The notes under the pieces: generated by a model
Seen by the model: only the letters and a program-made list of their open reading frames with translations
Databases searched by the model: none
Told to the model about the DNA's origin: nothing
In this document: piece after piece, positions 38,501 to 47,169 of the stretch
Layout: each line of letters starts with the position of its first letter
Position numbering within the stretch: the stretch's first letter is position 1
Program-made: the position numbers and the translations under genes
IMG/VR virus record: IMGVR_UViG_3300008116_000020
Location: 1-64,000 of that record
DNA from: a virus
Length of the DNA: 64,000 nucleotides
Direction: 5' to 3' (one strand)

Positions 38501-39212
38501 ATAAATATCCAATTATTATCCCAGTTAAAGCACCCGCAACGTGGGCTATATGTCCAATTCCATCTTTTTGGTGTCCTAATGAAATTATAAATTCATCTAC
38601 AATAAAATAAAGTGGTATTAAAAAAGTCGGAAAGTTTATTTTACCAATCTTATTAGTTATTTTCATTCCAACAAAAATACCCATTAGTCCATAAATAGAA
38701 GAAGAAGCTCCTGCTACAGTGGCTGTTAGTAAACCATCAAGATATATTTGTAAAAAACCACCAATCGAACCACATATTAAATAAAAGATAATGAATTGTA
38801 AAGATTTCATTCTTCTTTCAATTGGTGGGCCAACTAAAAGTAATACACACATATTATTTCTTAAATGTTCGGTACTGGCATGTATAAATTGATGTGTTAT
38901 TAGTTTATCAAATGAAAACGAACCTAAACTCATTAGAAGTGGTTGAATTATTTGTGATGGTAGTAATAACTCACAATTAAATATAAAAAAGTTCATAGCA
39001 ACTAAACCAATTACTATTGGAGTTATTGATCTTATACTTTTATCGAAATTATCTACTTTTTTAGAAGTAAAGACAAATAGTGATGCGATAACAGGTGTTA
39101 ATAACAAACTGATAAAGTATGTTATATTATAGCCTATCTTTCTCTTTTCACCTTCAAAACTTAATCTAACACAAAGAATTGAGTATAGAAAGGCTAATGT
39201 AAGTAAAATCAT
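38475..39212 (-). CDS. Rhomboid family intramembrane serine protease
   Basis: 245 aa with about six or seven hydrophobic helices. The catalytic Ser170 is in GASSSIYGLMG (family GxSGxxxG, here with Ser for the Gly after the catalytic Ser), and His224 is in IAHVAGALTG. The L1-loop HxxxxHLxxN region appears as HQFIHASTEHLRNNM. Cleaves membrane protein helices in the inner membrane. Rhomboids are rare in phages. A target might be a host envelope protein, which is inference. Confidence 0.87.
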   Translation of the reverse strand: MILLTLAFLYSILCVRLSFEGEKRKIGYNITYFISLLLTPVIASLFVFTSKKVDNFDKSIRSITPIVIGLVAMNFFIFNCELLLPSQIIQPLLMSLGSFSFDKLITHQFIHASTEHLRNNMCVLLLVGPPIERRMKSLQFIIFYLICGSIGGFLQIYLDGLLTATVAGASSSIYGLMGIFVGMKITNKIGKINFPTFLIPLYFIVDEFIISLGHQKDGIGHIAHVAGALTGIIIGYLYERFTKTK

Positions 39213-39376
39213 AAACCTCTTTCTCTATTATCAATAACTATTCTCATACAACCATGACAAACAACAACTGGTCCAGCTGGAGTCATAACTGGTTCTCTCT
39301 CACATTTAGATTCACACGGTTTTGTACCTTGTGGTGCGTAATCTCTCAAAGATCTTCTTTTTTCTCTTTCTCTCAT
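39209..39376 (-). CDS. Small Cys-containing protein
   Basis: 55 aa, found by reading the gap: MREREKRRSLRDYAPQGTK, then CESKC and VVCHGCMR. Four Cys in CxxxC/CxxC arrangement suggest a zinc knuckle. The stop overlaps the rhomboid ATG. Host-type -7 element at 39396. Confidence 0.65.
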   Translation of the reverse strand: MREREKRRSLRDYAPQGTKPCESKCEREPVMTPAGPVVVCHGCMRIVIDNRERGL

Positions 39377-39395
39377 GACTATAAGTTTTATTTTA

Positions 39396-39403
39396 CAAAT
39401 ATA
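39396..39403 (-). promoter_or_regulatory. -7 element TATATTTG
   Basis: TATATTTG on the minus strand, 19 nt before the ATG at 39376; likely drives the rhomboid operon. Confidence 0.6.
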
Positions 39404-39407
39404 CGAA

Positions 39408-39418
39408 TTTAATATATA
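39408..39418 (+). promoter_or_regulatory. Late-promoter-like element
   Basis: TTTAATATATA 23 nt before the ATG at 39442. Confidence 0.5.
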
Positions 39419-39441
39419 CGATAGAAAAAAAATATAATAAT

Positions 39442-39864
39442 ATGAAATACTTAAAGAAGTTTAATGAGAGTTTTGGTAGAACATTATTTGAGGACTTTGG
39501 TTCTAAAGACATTATTGATGATATAAAGAGTATATCATACATATTAGAAGATAAAGGATATGAATTAGGTGTTTATGAGTTTTCTCTTCATACGAATTGG
39601 GAAGATGTAATAACTATTAAAATAGAACTTTGGACTGAACAATATGTAACTGGAGTTGGTGCTTTTACTGATAGCAGTCATGAAAATCTTATGAAAAAAG
39701 TGGAGTCTGATATTGATAACTACAAAACTCTTCTAATGGAACATTTAGACTATATACCATCAGATAAATTTCATGTAGGTAAAATAACTCATAGAATTGG
39801 GTCTCAAGTTTCATTTTCTAAAGAGAGTGTTCGTTTTGAATGTAAAATAAAAATAGATTTGTAA
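39442..39864 (+). CDS. N-tagged protein, related to 58215-59057
   Basis: 140 aa. Tag MKYLKKFNE/SFG. The body shares ISYILEDKGYE and EHLDYIPS with the C-terminal part of the 58215 protein (ISYLIEDEGYS, DHLDYIPS), so the two are paralogues of different length. Overlaps the next tagged gene by one base. Confidence 0.8.
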   Translation: MKYLKKFNESFGRTLFEDFGSKDIIDDIKSISYILEDKGYELGVYEFSLHTNWEDVITIKIELWTEQYVTGVGAFTDSSHENLMKKVESDIDNYKTLLMEHLDYIPSDKFHVGKITHRIGSQVSFSKESVRFECKIKIDL

Positions 39865-40499
39865 TGAAAAATATTAAAACATATGAAGGTTTCTTTGACT
39901 TTTTTAAAAAGAAAAATAAAGAAGTAAGTAACGAACCTGTTTATTTAGATGATATAAAAGAATGTCTTTATGATATAACAGAAGATACTAGATTTGATAA
40001 TTCCTTAGATGGTACAATTGATGGAGTCTTCAACACTTATCGTGATGTTTTTAAAATTAAGAGTAATCTAAGTTTAGATTCTGATTATGAACAATTGGGT
40101 AATGATATAGAAGGATTACCTGAATATGTTAAAGATAATATGATGGCTGTTAGAATTAGATATAAGAGAGAAGAAGAAGATGATAGATATTCGGGAGTAG
40201 ATAAAGTTGGTGTATTAGATGATGATTTTAAGAGATTATTGGAAATTTGTGAATCCAAATTAAAAACATATAATTGTGAAGTTTCTTATTATGTTTGCAT
40301 TGGTAATACACACTTAGTTAATGGTGCTAGTTGTATTCCGGATGAGTTTAAATCAATTGATAAGTTATTTTATTTTTTACAAAATAGGAGAGAAATTTTA
40401 GGATCAGCTCGTCGTGATTCATCCGGTACTACATTTTTCATTCGAGGATCAATAAACTTAACTATGAAAATAACATCACCTTCAAAAATAATAGTATAA
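39864..40499 (+). CDS. N-tagged protein (MKNIKTYE/GFFDFF type), tandem copy 1
   Basis: 211 aa. Tandem paralogue of the next gene: both have YEGFFDF, then DIKECLYDITED, SLDGT/NxDGxF, VKDNM, RLLEIC and end MKIT-PSKIIV. Function unknown. Confidence 0.8.
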   Translation: MKNIKTYEGFFDFFKKKNKEVSNEPVYLDDIKECLYDITEDTRFDNSLDGTIDGVFNTYRDVFKIKSNLSLDSDYEQLGNDIEGLPEYVKDNMMAVRIRYKREEEDDRYSGVDKVGVLDDDFKRLLEICESKLKTYNCEVSYYVCIGNTHLVNGASCIPDEFKSIDKLFYFLQNRREILGSARRDSSGTTFFIRGSINLTMKITSPSKIIV

Positions 40500-40501
40500 A
40501 T

Positions 40502-41020
40502 ATGAAAAATATAAAAACATATGAAGGTTTCTTTGACTTCTTAAAAAAGAAAAAAAATTTAGAACCGGTGTATTTAGAGGATATAAAAGAATGTCTTTAT
40601 GATATAACAGAAGATGAACCAAGAATTAAAAACTCTTTAGATGGAAATGTTGATGGTATATTTAAAAGTTATGATGAGATATTTGGTATTAAAAATGGAA
40701 GAAGTATTGAATATTATGGGTCAATGGATCATATTAAAGATAATATGATAGCGGTTAGACTTACTTATAATCTAAATGAAATTAGTAATGAAGAAGTTAA
40801 AAGATTATTAGAAATATGTTCTTCTAAATTAAGAACATATGATTGTGTAGCAACTTTTTATTTATCATATGGTAGAGATGAAGGTAGAACAGATGATAAA
40901 GAATATAAATCAGTTGATAAATTATTCAATGCAATAAATAAATATTACAGCTGGTCTGTTAGACAAAGAAATCCTAATATCGCAATGAAAATAACAGCAC
41001 CTTCAAAAATAATAGTATAG
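40502..41020 (+). CDS. N-tagged protein (MKNIKTYE/GFFDFL type), tandem copy 2
   Basis: 172 aa, shorter copy of the preceding gene after deletions in the loops. Starts 2 nt after its stop and ends with TAG-TAA. Confidence 0.8.
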   Translation: MKNIKTYEGFFDFLKKKKNLEPVYLEDIKECLYDITEDEPRIKNSLDGNVDGIFKSYDEIFGIKNGRSIEYYGSMDHIKDNMIAVRLTYNLNEISNEEVKRLLEICSSKLRTYDCVATFYLSYGRDEGRTDDKEYKSVDKLFNAINKYYSWSVRQRNPNIAMKITAPSKIIV

Positions 41021-41052
41021 TAAACCTAAATTACTTTTTTAATATAATTATC

Positions 41053-41553
41053 ATGTATTTAAATAAAGATAGAAAAAATTGTACTCTATATTTTGTTAAA
41101 TCAAACGATATAAATGATTTGATAAAAAGTAATAGTTTGGGGAGTGTGTATGATTTAGAGATTTTAAAAAGTGATTCAGATAGCATTAAATATGGTAGAG
41201 TTGAAACGCAGATAGTAGGTGCTCTTAGATATACAACCGATGAAGATATTAGTAGTTTTATCGAGAAAAGTGATATAATAGTTGAAGTAATTAAGAATAA
41301 AAGTAGTTATTCTTCTTTTCATTTAGAACCATCTTCTTCGACAGAAGTTAGAATAATAATGTATGAACTTTTAAACTTTAGTGAGATAAAAGAATTTGAA
41401 AATATTGGTAGTATTGAAAGAAGACTTATAACAACAATTGAAATTGAAATAAAACCAATAAAAGTAGTTGAAACGGAATCAAATAATATTTTAAGAGATA
41501 TAAAGTCTTTAATACGTGATAATAAATTGGATAACTTATTAGGAAATTCCTAA
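41053..41553 (+). CDS. Hypothetical protein with RD-KL-LL tail
   Basis: 166 aa, unassigned, alpha/beta. Ends LIRDNKLDNLLGNS. Preceded by a TTTTTAATATAAT element, a variant of the late-promoter-like motif. Convergent overlap of 15 nt with the next gene. Confidence 0.76.
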   Translation: MYLNKDRKNCTLYFVKSNDINDLIKSNSLGSVYDLEILKSDSDSIKYGRVETQIVGALRYTTDEDISSFIEKSDIIVEVIKNKSSYSSFHLEPSSSTEVRIIMYELLNFSEIKEFENIGSIERRLITTIEIEIKPIKVVETESNNILRDIKSLIRDNKLDNLLGNS

Positions 41554-41904
41554 ATTATTAAGTTTTTCGTCTCTTTCAGCAGATTTTAATAGATTTTCTA
41601 TTTCAGAATCTTCAACACTAAGAAATTTTTTAAATGATTTTATATTAGATATATTAACTACGAATTCATTTTCCCAAAAATCTTCTTCGTTATCAGGTCT
41701 TATAATATTTAAGGCTAAGCCTAATCTAGCTTTGTTAGCTCCATATTGAACACCCCAATTTAAAATTGATAAAGTATTTACTTCACTACTTATAAACTTT
41801 TTAAAATCGGAAAAGTCTTTCATATACCAAGTCATTGGATGTACGTTTAAAACATCTCTTATACCAACAGTTCTTGATAATATGTTCAAAGATATGATTA
41901 TCAT
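41539..41904 (-). CDS. Hypothetical protein with RD-KL-LG tail
   Basis: 121 aa. FWENEFVVNISNIKSF in a beta-rich body. Ends ERDEKLNNLGIS. Function unknown. Confidence 0.76.
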   Translation of the reverse strand: MIIISLNILSRTVGIRDVLNVHPMTWYMKDFSDFKKFISSEVNTLSILNWGVQYGANKARLGLALNIIRPDNEEDFWENEFVVNISNIKSFKKFLSVEDSEIENLLKSAERDEKLNNLGIS

Positions 41905-41905
41905 A

Positions 41906-42271
41906 TTATATTATTTTATCTATATTAAAATTTCTTAATATGGCTTTTAATTCAGATACACTTTCTTGTATCTTTTCTGATTTAGTTATTCTACTAATAT
42001 CTTGTTGTTTTTCAAACTCAGATTTAGCAAATCTCTCAGTTAAAACTTTTTTGTTATATTTAAACCATTCTTTTTGTAGAGTATTCGGCATACTACATAT
42101 TTCAACTAGTTTATCCATAGTTTCAATTATATAGTAGTAGTTGTTATCTAATTCGAAAATTATATTACACTTTCTAACTATTGTATGATGTTCCCATGTA
42201 TCGGAATAAGATACAATTCTCATTCCTTCTACTAAAAAACCACCAGCTCCATTTTCGCCAATTAGTCCCAT
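41906..42271 (-). CDS. Hypothetical protein
   Basis: 121 aa. N-terminal half beta-rich with Gly (IGENGAGGFLVEGMRIVSY), C-terminal half helical. The start overlaps the stop of the topoisomerase medium subunit by one base. Function unknown. Confidence 0.74.
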   Translation of the reverse strand: MGLIGENGAGGFLVEGMRIVSYSDTWEHHTIVRKCNIIFELDNNYYYIIETMDKLVEICSMPNTLQKEWFKYNKKVLTERFAKSEFEKQQDISRITKSEKIQESVSELKAILRNFNIDKII

Positions 42272-43611
42272 TACTTAAATTTCTTTTTTAATTCATTTAA
42301 GTCATCAAGATACATATCTTTAGGATCGGTTTCTTCTAACTTTTTAATATCTAACTTTTTATTTGTAAAATCTTCTTTCAATTTCTCAAATAATTCTTTA
42401 GTTAAAGAGTAGATTGGCATTCTTAATAAGTAGTCATAAGAATCATCTATCTTATCCAACCCCATTTCTTCAATACCTTTTATGATATCTGGTTTAGAAA
42501 CATTATTTACTTTTAACTTTTCATCTAAGATAGCTTTAATAAATCTACCTCTATTACTTAAAACTTTCAATTCGTGTTGCATTTTATCCAACATGAATTT
42601 CTTTCTTTTATGATAGTATGAAAGTCTGAAATTAACAAAGTATTCAATTATATCAGATGAATTTTCAAATATCTTTAATTTACCCCATTCATCTAATGTT
42701 GAAAATATTTCAGTTGATGATTCTTCTAATTTTAAGAGTTTAACTAATTTTTCATCGTCATATTTTTCTAAATCAGCTCTTGTAAACTTTATTGTATAAT
42801 CAATGTTATCTTTACAATTATCATCATAAGAAACTATATCTTTATTATCACATAACTTATCTAATATTTCTTCATATTTCTCATAAGTCATTGACGGTGG
42901 TAATTCAGTAATTCTAACAGTTGATGTGTTAACTCTTTGAAATTTTCCTTTTATAATCCATCTTCTATTGTTCTCTGGATCTTGTATAAACTCACCTGTA
43001 AACTCATTAAGTGATGGTTTTATTTCTTTTATAGATTTACCATTTAATAAACTAATACAAGCATCTGTGACAGATTTAACATCTCTGTTTAATAGATTCG
43101 ATGAGAATCCAACGGCAATACCAGAAGAACCATTTATTAAAATAGTTGGTATAATTGGGAGAAAAAACTTAGGTTCAATTATTTCACCTTCTTCTTCTTT
43201 ATATTCAAGTAGTTCAAAATCTTTATAAAGTAATTTAAAGTTACCATTTAATTTAGTACCAATATATCTGGGAGCTCCAGCTTGTGGAGATCTCAATGAA
43301 CCAAATTGACCAATCTCATCTAATAGAGGAGCATTGTTTTTGAATTTTTGGGCCATTGTAGTAATTGCGTTTTCTAACGATTGGTTACCGTGATGGTAGA
43401 AAGCGTCAGAAGCAACTTTACCGGCTAATTGGAATACTTTTAATGGCTTCTCTGATCCTGTTTTCCATATTTGATTACAAACGTGTATAATCTTCCTGTG
43501 TGTTGGTTTAAAACCATCTACAACAGAAGGAATTGCTCTACCCTCAATAGAGTACATAGCGAATTCTTTATATTCGTTTGATAAAAATTCTGTAATACTT
43601 TTTTCAATCAT
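42271..43611 (-). CDS. DNA topoisomerase II medium subunit (T4 gp52-like)
   Basis: 446 aa, the length of T4 gp52. GyrA/ParC-type breakage-rejoining domain with active-site Tyr116 in SPQAGAPRYIG, IPSVVDGFKPTHRKII at the N-terminus and SSGIAVGFSSNLL. It lacks the long C-terminal beta-propeller of GyrA, as gp52 does. Works with the large subunit at 44908 to relax DNA during replication. The two subunits are transcribed divergently. Confidence 0.95.
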   Translation of the reverse strand: MIEKSITEFLSNEYKEFAMYSIEGRAIPSVVDGFKPTHRKIIHVCNQIWKTGSEKPLKVFQLAGKVASDAFYHHGNQSLENAITTMAQKFKNNAPLLDEIGQFGSLRSPQAGAPRYIGTKLNGNFKLLYKDFELLEYKEEEGEIIEPKFFLPIIPTILINGSSGIAVGFSSNLLNRDVKSVTDACISLLNGKSIKEIKPSLNEFTGEFIQDPENNRRWIIKGKFQRVNTSTVRITELPPSMTYEKYEEILDKLCDNKDIVSYDDNCKDNIDYTIKFTRADLEKYDDEKLVKLLKLEESSTEIFSTLDEWGKLKIFENSSDIIEYFVNFRLSYYHKRKKFMLDKMQHELKVLSNRGRFIKAILDEKLKVNNVSKPDIIKGIEEMGLDKIDDSYDYLLRMPIYSLTKELFEKLKEDFTNKKLDIKKLEETDPKDMYLDDLNELKKKFK

Positions 43612-43650
43612 AGAGTTATATATACAAAATCTTTTTTTTGTTTTCTATTT

Positions 43651-43661
43651 TTTTATATATA
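43651..43661 (+). promoter_or_regulatory. Late-promoter-like element variant
   Basis: TTTTATATATA 5 nt before the ATG at 43667. Confidence 0.5.
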
Positions 43662-43666
43662 GAGTT

Positions 43667-44533
43667 ATGAAAAGAGTTAAAAATTATAACGAGTTTGTTA
43701 ATGAAGGTATCTTCTTTAAGAAAGATGAATACTTGAGAGCTGAGTTAAATAAATTATATAATACTGATGAGAATAAAGTTAGATTACAAGAAATCATTAG
43801 TACTTTCAAGAATTTAAATAAATTACAATTAATTCATAAATTAAAAAGTTTAGGTTATTCAGAATATTTAATCGATGACAAGAAACTTTATAAAGAGTTT
43901 GAAAAGTTTAAAAAAACTGGTGAACCATTTGGTTTAGAAAAGTTATTATTAGGTGATGAGATACAAAGACAAATTGTTCTTTCCAAAAGAGGTCAGTTAA
44001 GTAGATACTTAATGGAACATGGTGAAGAATTCACTTTTGGTATGTTAAGAGCTATTTTCAAAGATGCTAAAGACGCTAAAATCTTAATGGATACTAAAAC
44101 AGCTTTTTATCAAGCACTTCCAAGAGCTATTCCTACAATCATAGCACCTTTTTATCCAATTTTAGCAATTGTTGGTTTGGTTTTAGGAACATCCAGAACA
44201 TTTAATAAGTTTTTGAAACCACTTTTTAAACATATTGATTCGGAATCTAAATATGTTGATTTCTTAAAGACGATGGTTAATTACTATATGAAAGTTCCGG
44301 AAGGTGATGTAAATGTAAAAGATCGTTTTTCGAGAGCTTTTGTTGTTACTGATAGATTAATAGATGCTGTTAAACCAGAAGTTATACAAGATTTTACAAA
44401 TAAATTAATTATAAAAATGGATTCTGAACCGGATGATAAGCCGGTGCCAGATCACTATATTGAAAATCAATTGAAGACTTATCTGAATGATAATTTTGAT
44501 GTTGATCCAGAAATACCATTAAAAATAGAATAA
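43667..44533 (+). CDS. N-tagged protein with a hydrophobic segment
   Basis: 288 aa. Tag region MKRVKNYNEFVNE/GIF. Residues about 150-176 are hydrophobic (PTIIAPFYPILAIVGLVLG), a possible membrane helix or buried core. This could suit an internal virion protein that contacts the host membrane on entry, which is inference. Confidence 0.77.
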   Translation: MKRVKNYNEFVNEGIFFKKDEYLRAELNKLYNTDENKVRLQEIISTFKNLNKLQLIHKLKSLGYSEYLIDDKKLYKEFEKFKKTGEPFGLEKLLLGDEIQRQIVLSKRGQLSRYLMEHGEEFTFGMLRAIFKDAKDAKILMDTKTAFYQALPRAIPTIIAPFYPILAIVGLVLGTSRTFNKFLKPLFKHIDSESKYVDFLKTMVNYYMKVPEGDVNVKDRFSRAFVVTDRLIDAVKPEVIQDFTNKLIIKMDSEPDDKPVPDHYIENQLKTYLNDNFDVDPEIPLKIE

Positions 44534-44535
44534 TT

Positions 44536-44900
44536 ATGAAATATTTAAAGGGATATAATGAATCAATAAGGTTGTATGATTTGCAAGTCTTCAAAGGGAG
44601 AAAGAGAAATTATAAAACTTTTGAATAATTTAAATGTAAATTATATACATCAAAAAAAAATTCAAAGATTGTAAATATTTATCAAATTTAATTTTTGATT
44701 TTTACTTACCAGATTATGATATTTGTATAGAGTATAATGGCGCACAGCATTATGAACCATTTGATTATTTTGGTGGAAAAGAATCTTTTGAATTAGTAGT
44801 TAAAAGAGATAAAATTAAAAAAAACTTTTGTAGAAAAAATAATATTAAGTTATTTACAATATCATATAAAAAAAATATAGAAAAAGAGATAAAAAAATAA
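44536..44900 (+). pseudogene. Broken tagged gene and Vsr-like homing endonuclease remnant
   Basis: A frame starts MKYLKGYNESIRLYDLQVF and soon stops: the 5' end of a tagged gene. In the next frame is ICKSSKGEREIIKLLNNL, then after a 9-A tract (44652-44660) one frame over FDFYLPDYDICIEYNGAQHY, FGGKESFELV and RDKIKKNFC, the core of Vsr-like phage endonucleases. Removing one A would restore the frame. Likely an inactivated mobile endonuclease. Confidence 0.7.
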
Positions 44901-44907
44901 TAGAGAA

Positions 44908-46740
44908 ATGTCAGCTGATAAATATAAAAAATTAACAGATAGAGAACACGTACTACTTAGACCATCTATGTATTTGGGTTCGATGAAACCAAATATTTCA
45001 AATAAATGGGTTTTTGAAGATGGTAAAATATTAAAGAAAGAAATTAATAATGTCCCGGCTTTTATAAAGTTATTTGATGAAATAATCACCAATTCCATAG
45101 ATGAGAGTCGTAGAGATGGTAGTAGATTAAATGTTATTAAAATAAATATAGATAATGATATTGTAACCGTTTGGGATAACGGGGGAATATCTGTTGTAAA
45201 AAATAAAGATGATGAGTGGATTCCAGAGATGGTATTCTCTAATATGCGAGCAGGTTCTAATTTTTCAGATGATGAGAATAGAACTTGGGCAGGTACTAAT
45301 GGTGTTGGGAGTTCTTGTGTGAATATATTTTCAGAAGAATTTAGAATATCAACTTGTGATGGTAAAAACCATTTTACTCAAGTTTTCTCTAAAAATATGA
45401 GTGAGAGATCTAATCCTATTATTAAGAAATCAAAAGCAAATCATACTGAAATAACTTATAAACCAGATTATGAAAGATTTGGTTTAAATGGTATTGATGA
45501 CGATCATTTTAAAATGATTGAGAAAAGAGTTTATGATTTAGCTGCCTGTAACACACATTTAAAAATATATTTTAATGACTTATTGCTAAATTTTAATACA
45601 TTTGAAGATTATATTAAGTTATATACGAGTGAATACTTCTATGAAAGTAATAAAGATAAAACATGGTCTATCGCAGTTGCACTTTCAGAAAACGGATTTC
45701 AACAAGTTAGTTTTGCTAACTCTACGGAGACTTATGATGGTGGTACACACGTTGACTACATAATGGGTCAGATAATCTCACAGATGAGAGAATTCTTCTT
45801 GAAAAAACACAAAGTTGATATTAAACCATCTGAGTTGAAAAATCATATGACACTTTTCTTAAACTCAACCGTTATCAATCCTAGTTTCTCATCACAAACA
45901 AAAGAGAAATTAATTACTGAGGTTAAAGAATTTGGTTCTACATTTGAAGTATCAACTAAGTTTATACAACAAATACTTAAATCCGAAATTGTAAACTCTA
46001 TTTTAGATTGGATTCAACAAAAAAAGAATGCTGATGATAATAAATTACAAAGAGAGTTAAATAAAAAACTATCTAAGATTAAAGTGGATAAACTAATTGA
46101 TGCTAAAGGTAAAGATAGATGGAAATGTTCATTGGCTCTTTTCGAGGGAGACTCTGCTTCTGGTGCTTTTAGAAAGTATAGAACTCCTGAAACAATGGGT
46201 GCTTTCTCATTAAGAGGTAAGTTTATAAATGTTTCTGAAATATCTAATCAAAAATTAGTTCAGAATACAGAGGCTGTTAACTTAATGGCGGCAATTGGTT
46301 TGAAATTAGGTCAGAATATAGAACTTAAAACATTAAGATATGGTAGAGTATTGATTTACACTGATGCTGATGTTGATGGTAATTCGATATCTGGATTATT
46401 GATAAACTTTTTCTACAAGTATTGGCCTGATATGTTCGAAAGAAGAATGATTTATAAGGTTGAAACTCCGATAGTAGTAGCAACACCTAAAGATAAAAAG
46501 AAAAAGAAAGCTCTTTTCTATACTCAAAGTGAGTACAATGATTGGGAATCTAAAACAGACTTAAAAGGTTGGGATGTTAGTTATAAAAAAGGTTTAGCAG
46601 CTTTGGTTGATGATGAGTATGGTGACATCATTAATAATCCAAAGTTAACACTTATAACTAAAGATGATGTCTCTGAAACTTCATTAGATGTTTGGTTTGG
46701 TAAGAATTCGGATTTAAGAAAGACTGAGTTATTAAAATGA
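44908..46740 (+). CDS. DNA topoisomerase II large subunit (T4 gp39-like)
   Basis: 610 aa. GHKL ATPase domain with TNSIDES (61-67), WDNGG (89-93) and WAGTNGVGSS (127-136). The TOPRIM domain has EGDSASG (413-419) and TDADVDG (485-491). It is one uninterrupted chain, unlike T4 itself, where gp39 and gp60 are split. The first residues match the type II family DREHVLLRPSMYLGS. Pairs with gp52-like 42271-43611. Confidence 0.96.
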   Translation: MSADKYKKLTDREHVLLRPSMYLGSMKPNISNKWVFEDGKILKKEINNVPAFIKLFDEIITNSIDESRRDGSRLNVIKINIDNDIVTVWDNGGISVVKNKDDEWIPEMVFSNMRAGSNFSDDENRTWAGTNGVGSSCVNIFSEEFRISTCDGKNHFTQVFSKNMSERSNPIIKKSKANHTEITYKPDYERFGLNGIDDDHFKMIEKRVYDLAACNTHLKIYFNDLLLNFNTFEDYIKLYTSEYFYESNKDKTWSIAVALSENGFQQVSFANSTETYDGGTHVDYIMGQIISQMREFFLKKHKVDIKPSELKNHMTLFLNSTVINPSFSSQTKEKLITEVKEFGSTFEVSTKFIQQILKSEIVNSILDWIQQKKNADDNKLQRELNKKLSKIKVDKLIDAKGKDRWKCSLALFEGDSASGAFRKYRTPETMGAFSLRGKFINVSEISNQKLVQNTEAVNLMAAIGLKLGQNIELKTLRYGRVLIYTDADVDGNSISGLLINFFYKYWPDMFERRMIYKVETPIVVATPKDKKKKKALFYTQSEYNDWESKTDLKGWDVSYKKGLAALVDDEYGDIINNPKLTLITKDDVSETSLDVWFGKNSDLRKTELLK

Positions 46741-47120
46741 TGGAAGTTTTATTATATGGAGATTTCGGATATGAAATACTTTACATAAAATCACCAATTA
46801 GAGCAATTTATGATACAGTTGGTGATAATCACATGATAACTATCGAAAAGTCATCTTTAAAATCAAATAGTTTGATAGAACTATCTAATGGATATTTGAT
46901 TATTCGATATAATCAATATGATAGACTTGGTAATATCATAAGGTCTGTCATTTTTAATATAGTTGATTTTGGTGAAAATGATCTTAATTACTTTTTCAAA
47001 TTCTCAAAAATAAAAGATGTGTATTTTGATAGAAAAGAATCTAAAAAAGATTTAATTGATTTGGATAATTACATCAAATCTTATATAAGAGATTATAGAT
47101 TAGATGAGATATTTGATTAA
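46737..47120 (+). CDS. Hypothetical protein with RD-RL-IF tail
   Basis: 127 aa, beta-rich, unassigned. Ends YIRDYRLDEIFD. Coupled to the topoisomerase gene (ATGA overlap). Confidence 0.76.
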   Translation: MMEVLLYGDFGYEILYIKSPIRAIYDTVGDNHMITIEKSSLKSNSLIELSNGYLIIRYNQYDRLGNIIRSVIFNIVDFGENDLNYFFKFSKIKDVYFDRKESKKDLIDLDNYIKSYIRDYRLDEIFD

Positions 47121-47169
47121 TCTGAATTATTGAAGTAGATTTTTTGATATATAAAAGAAAAATCTAATT

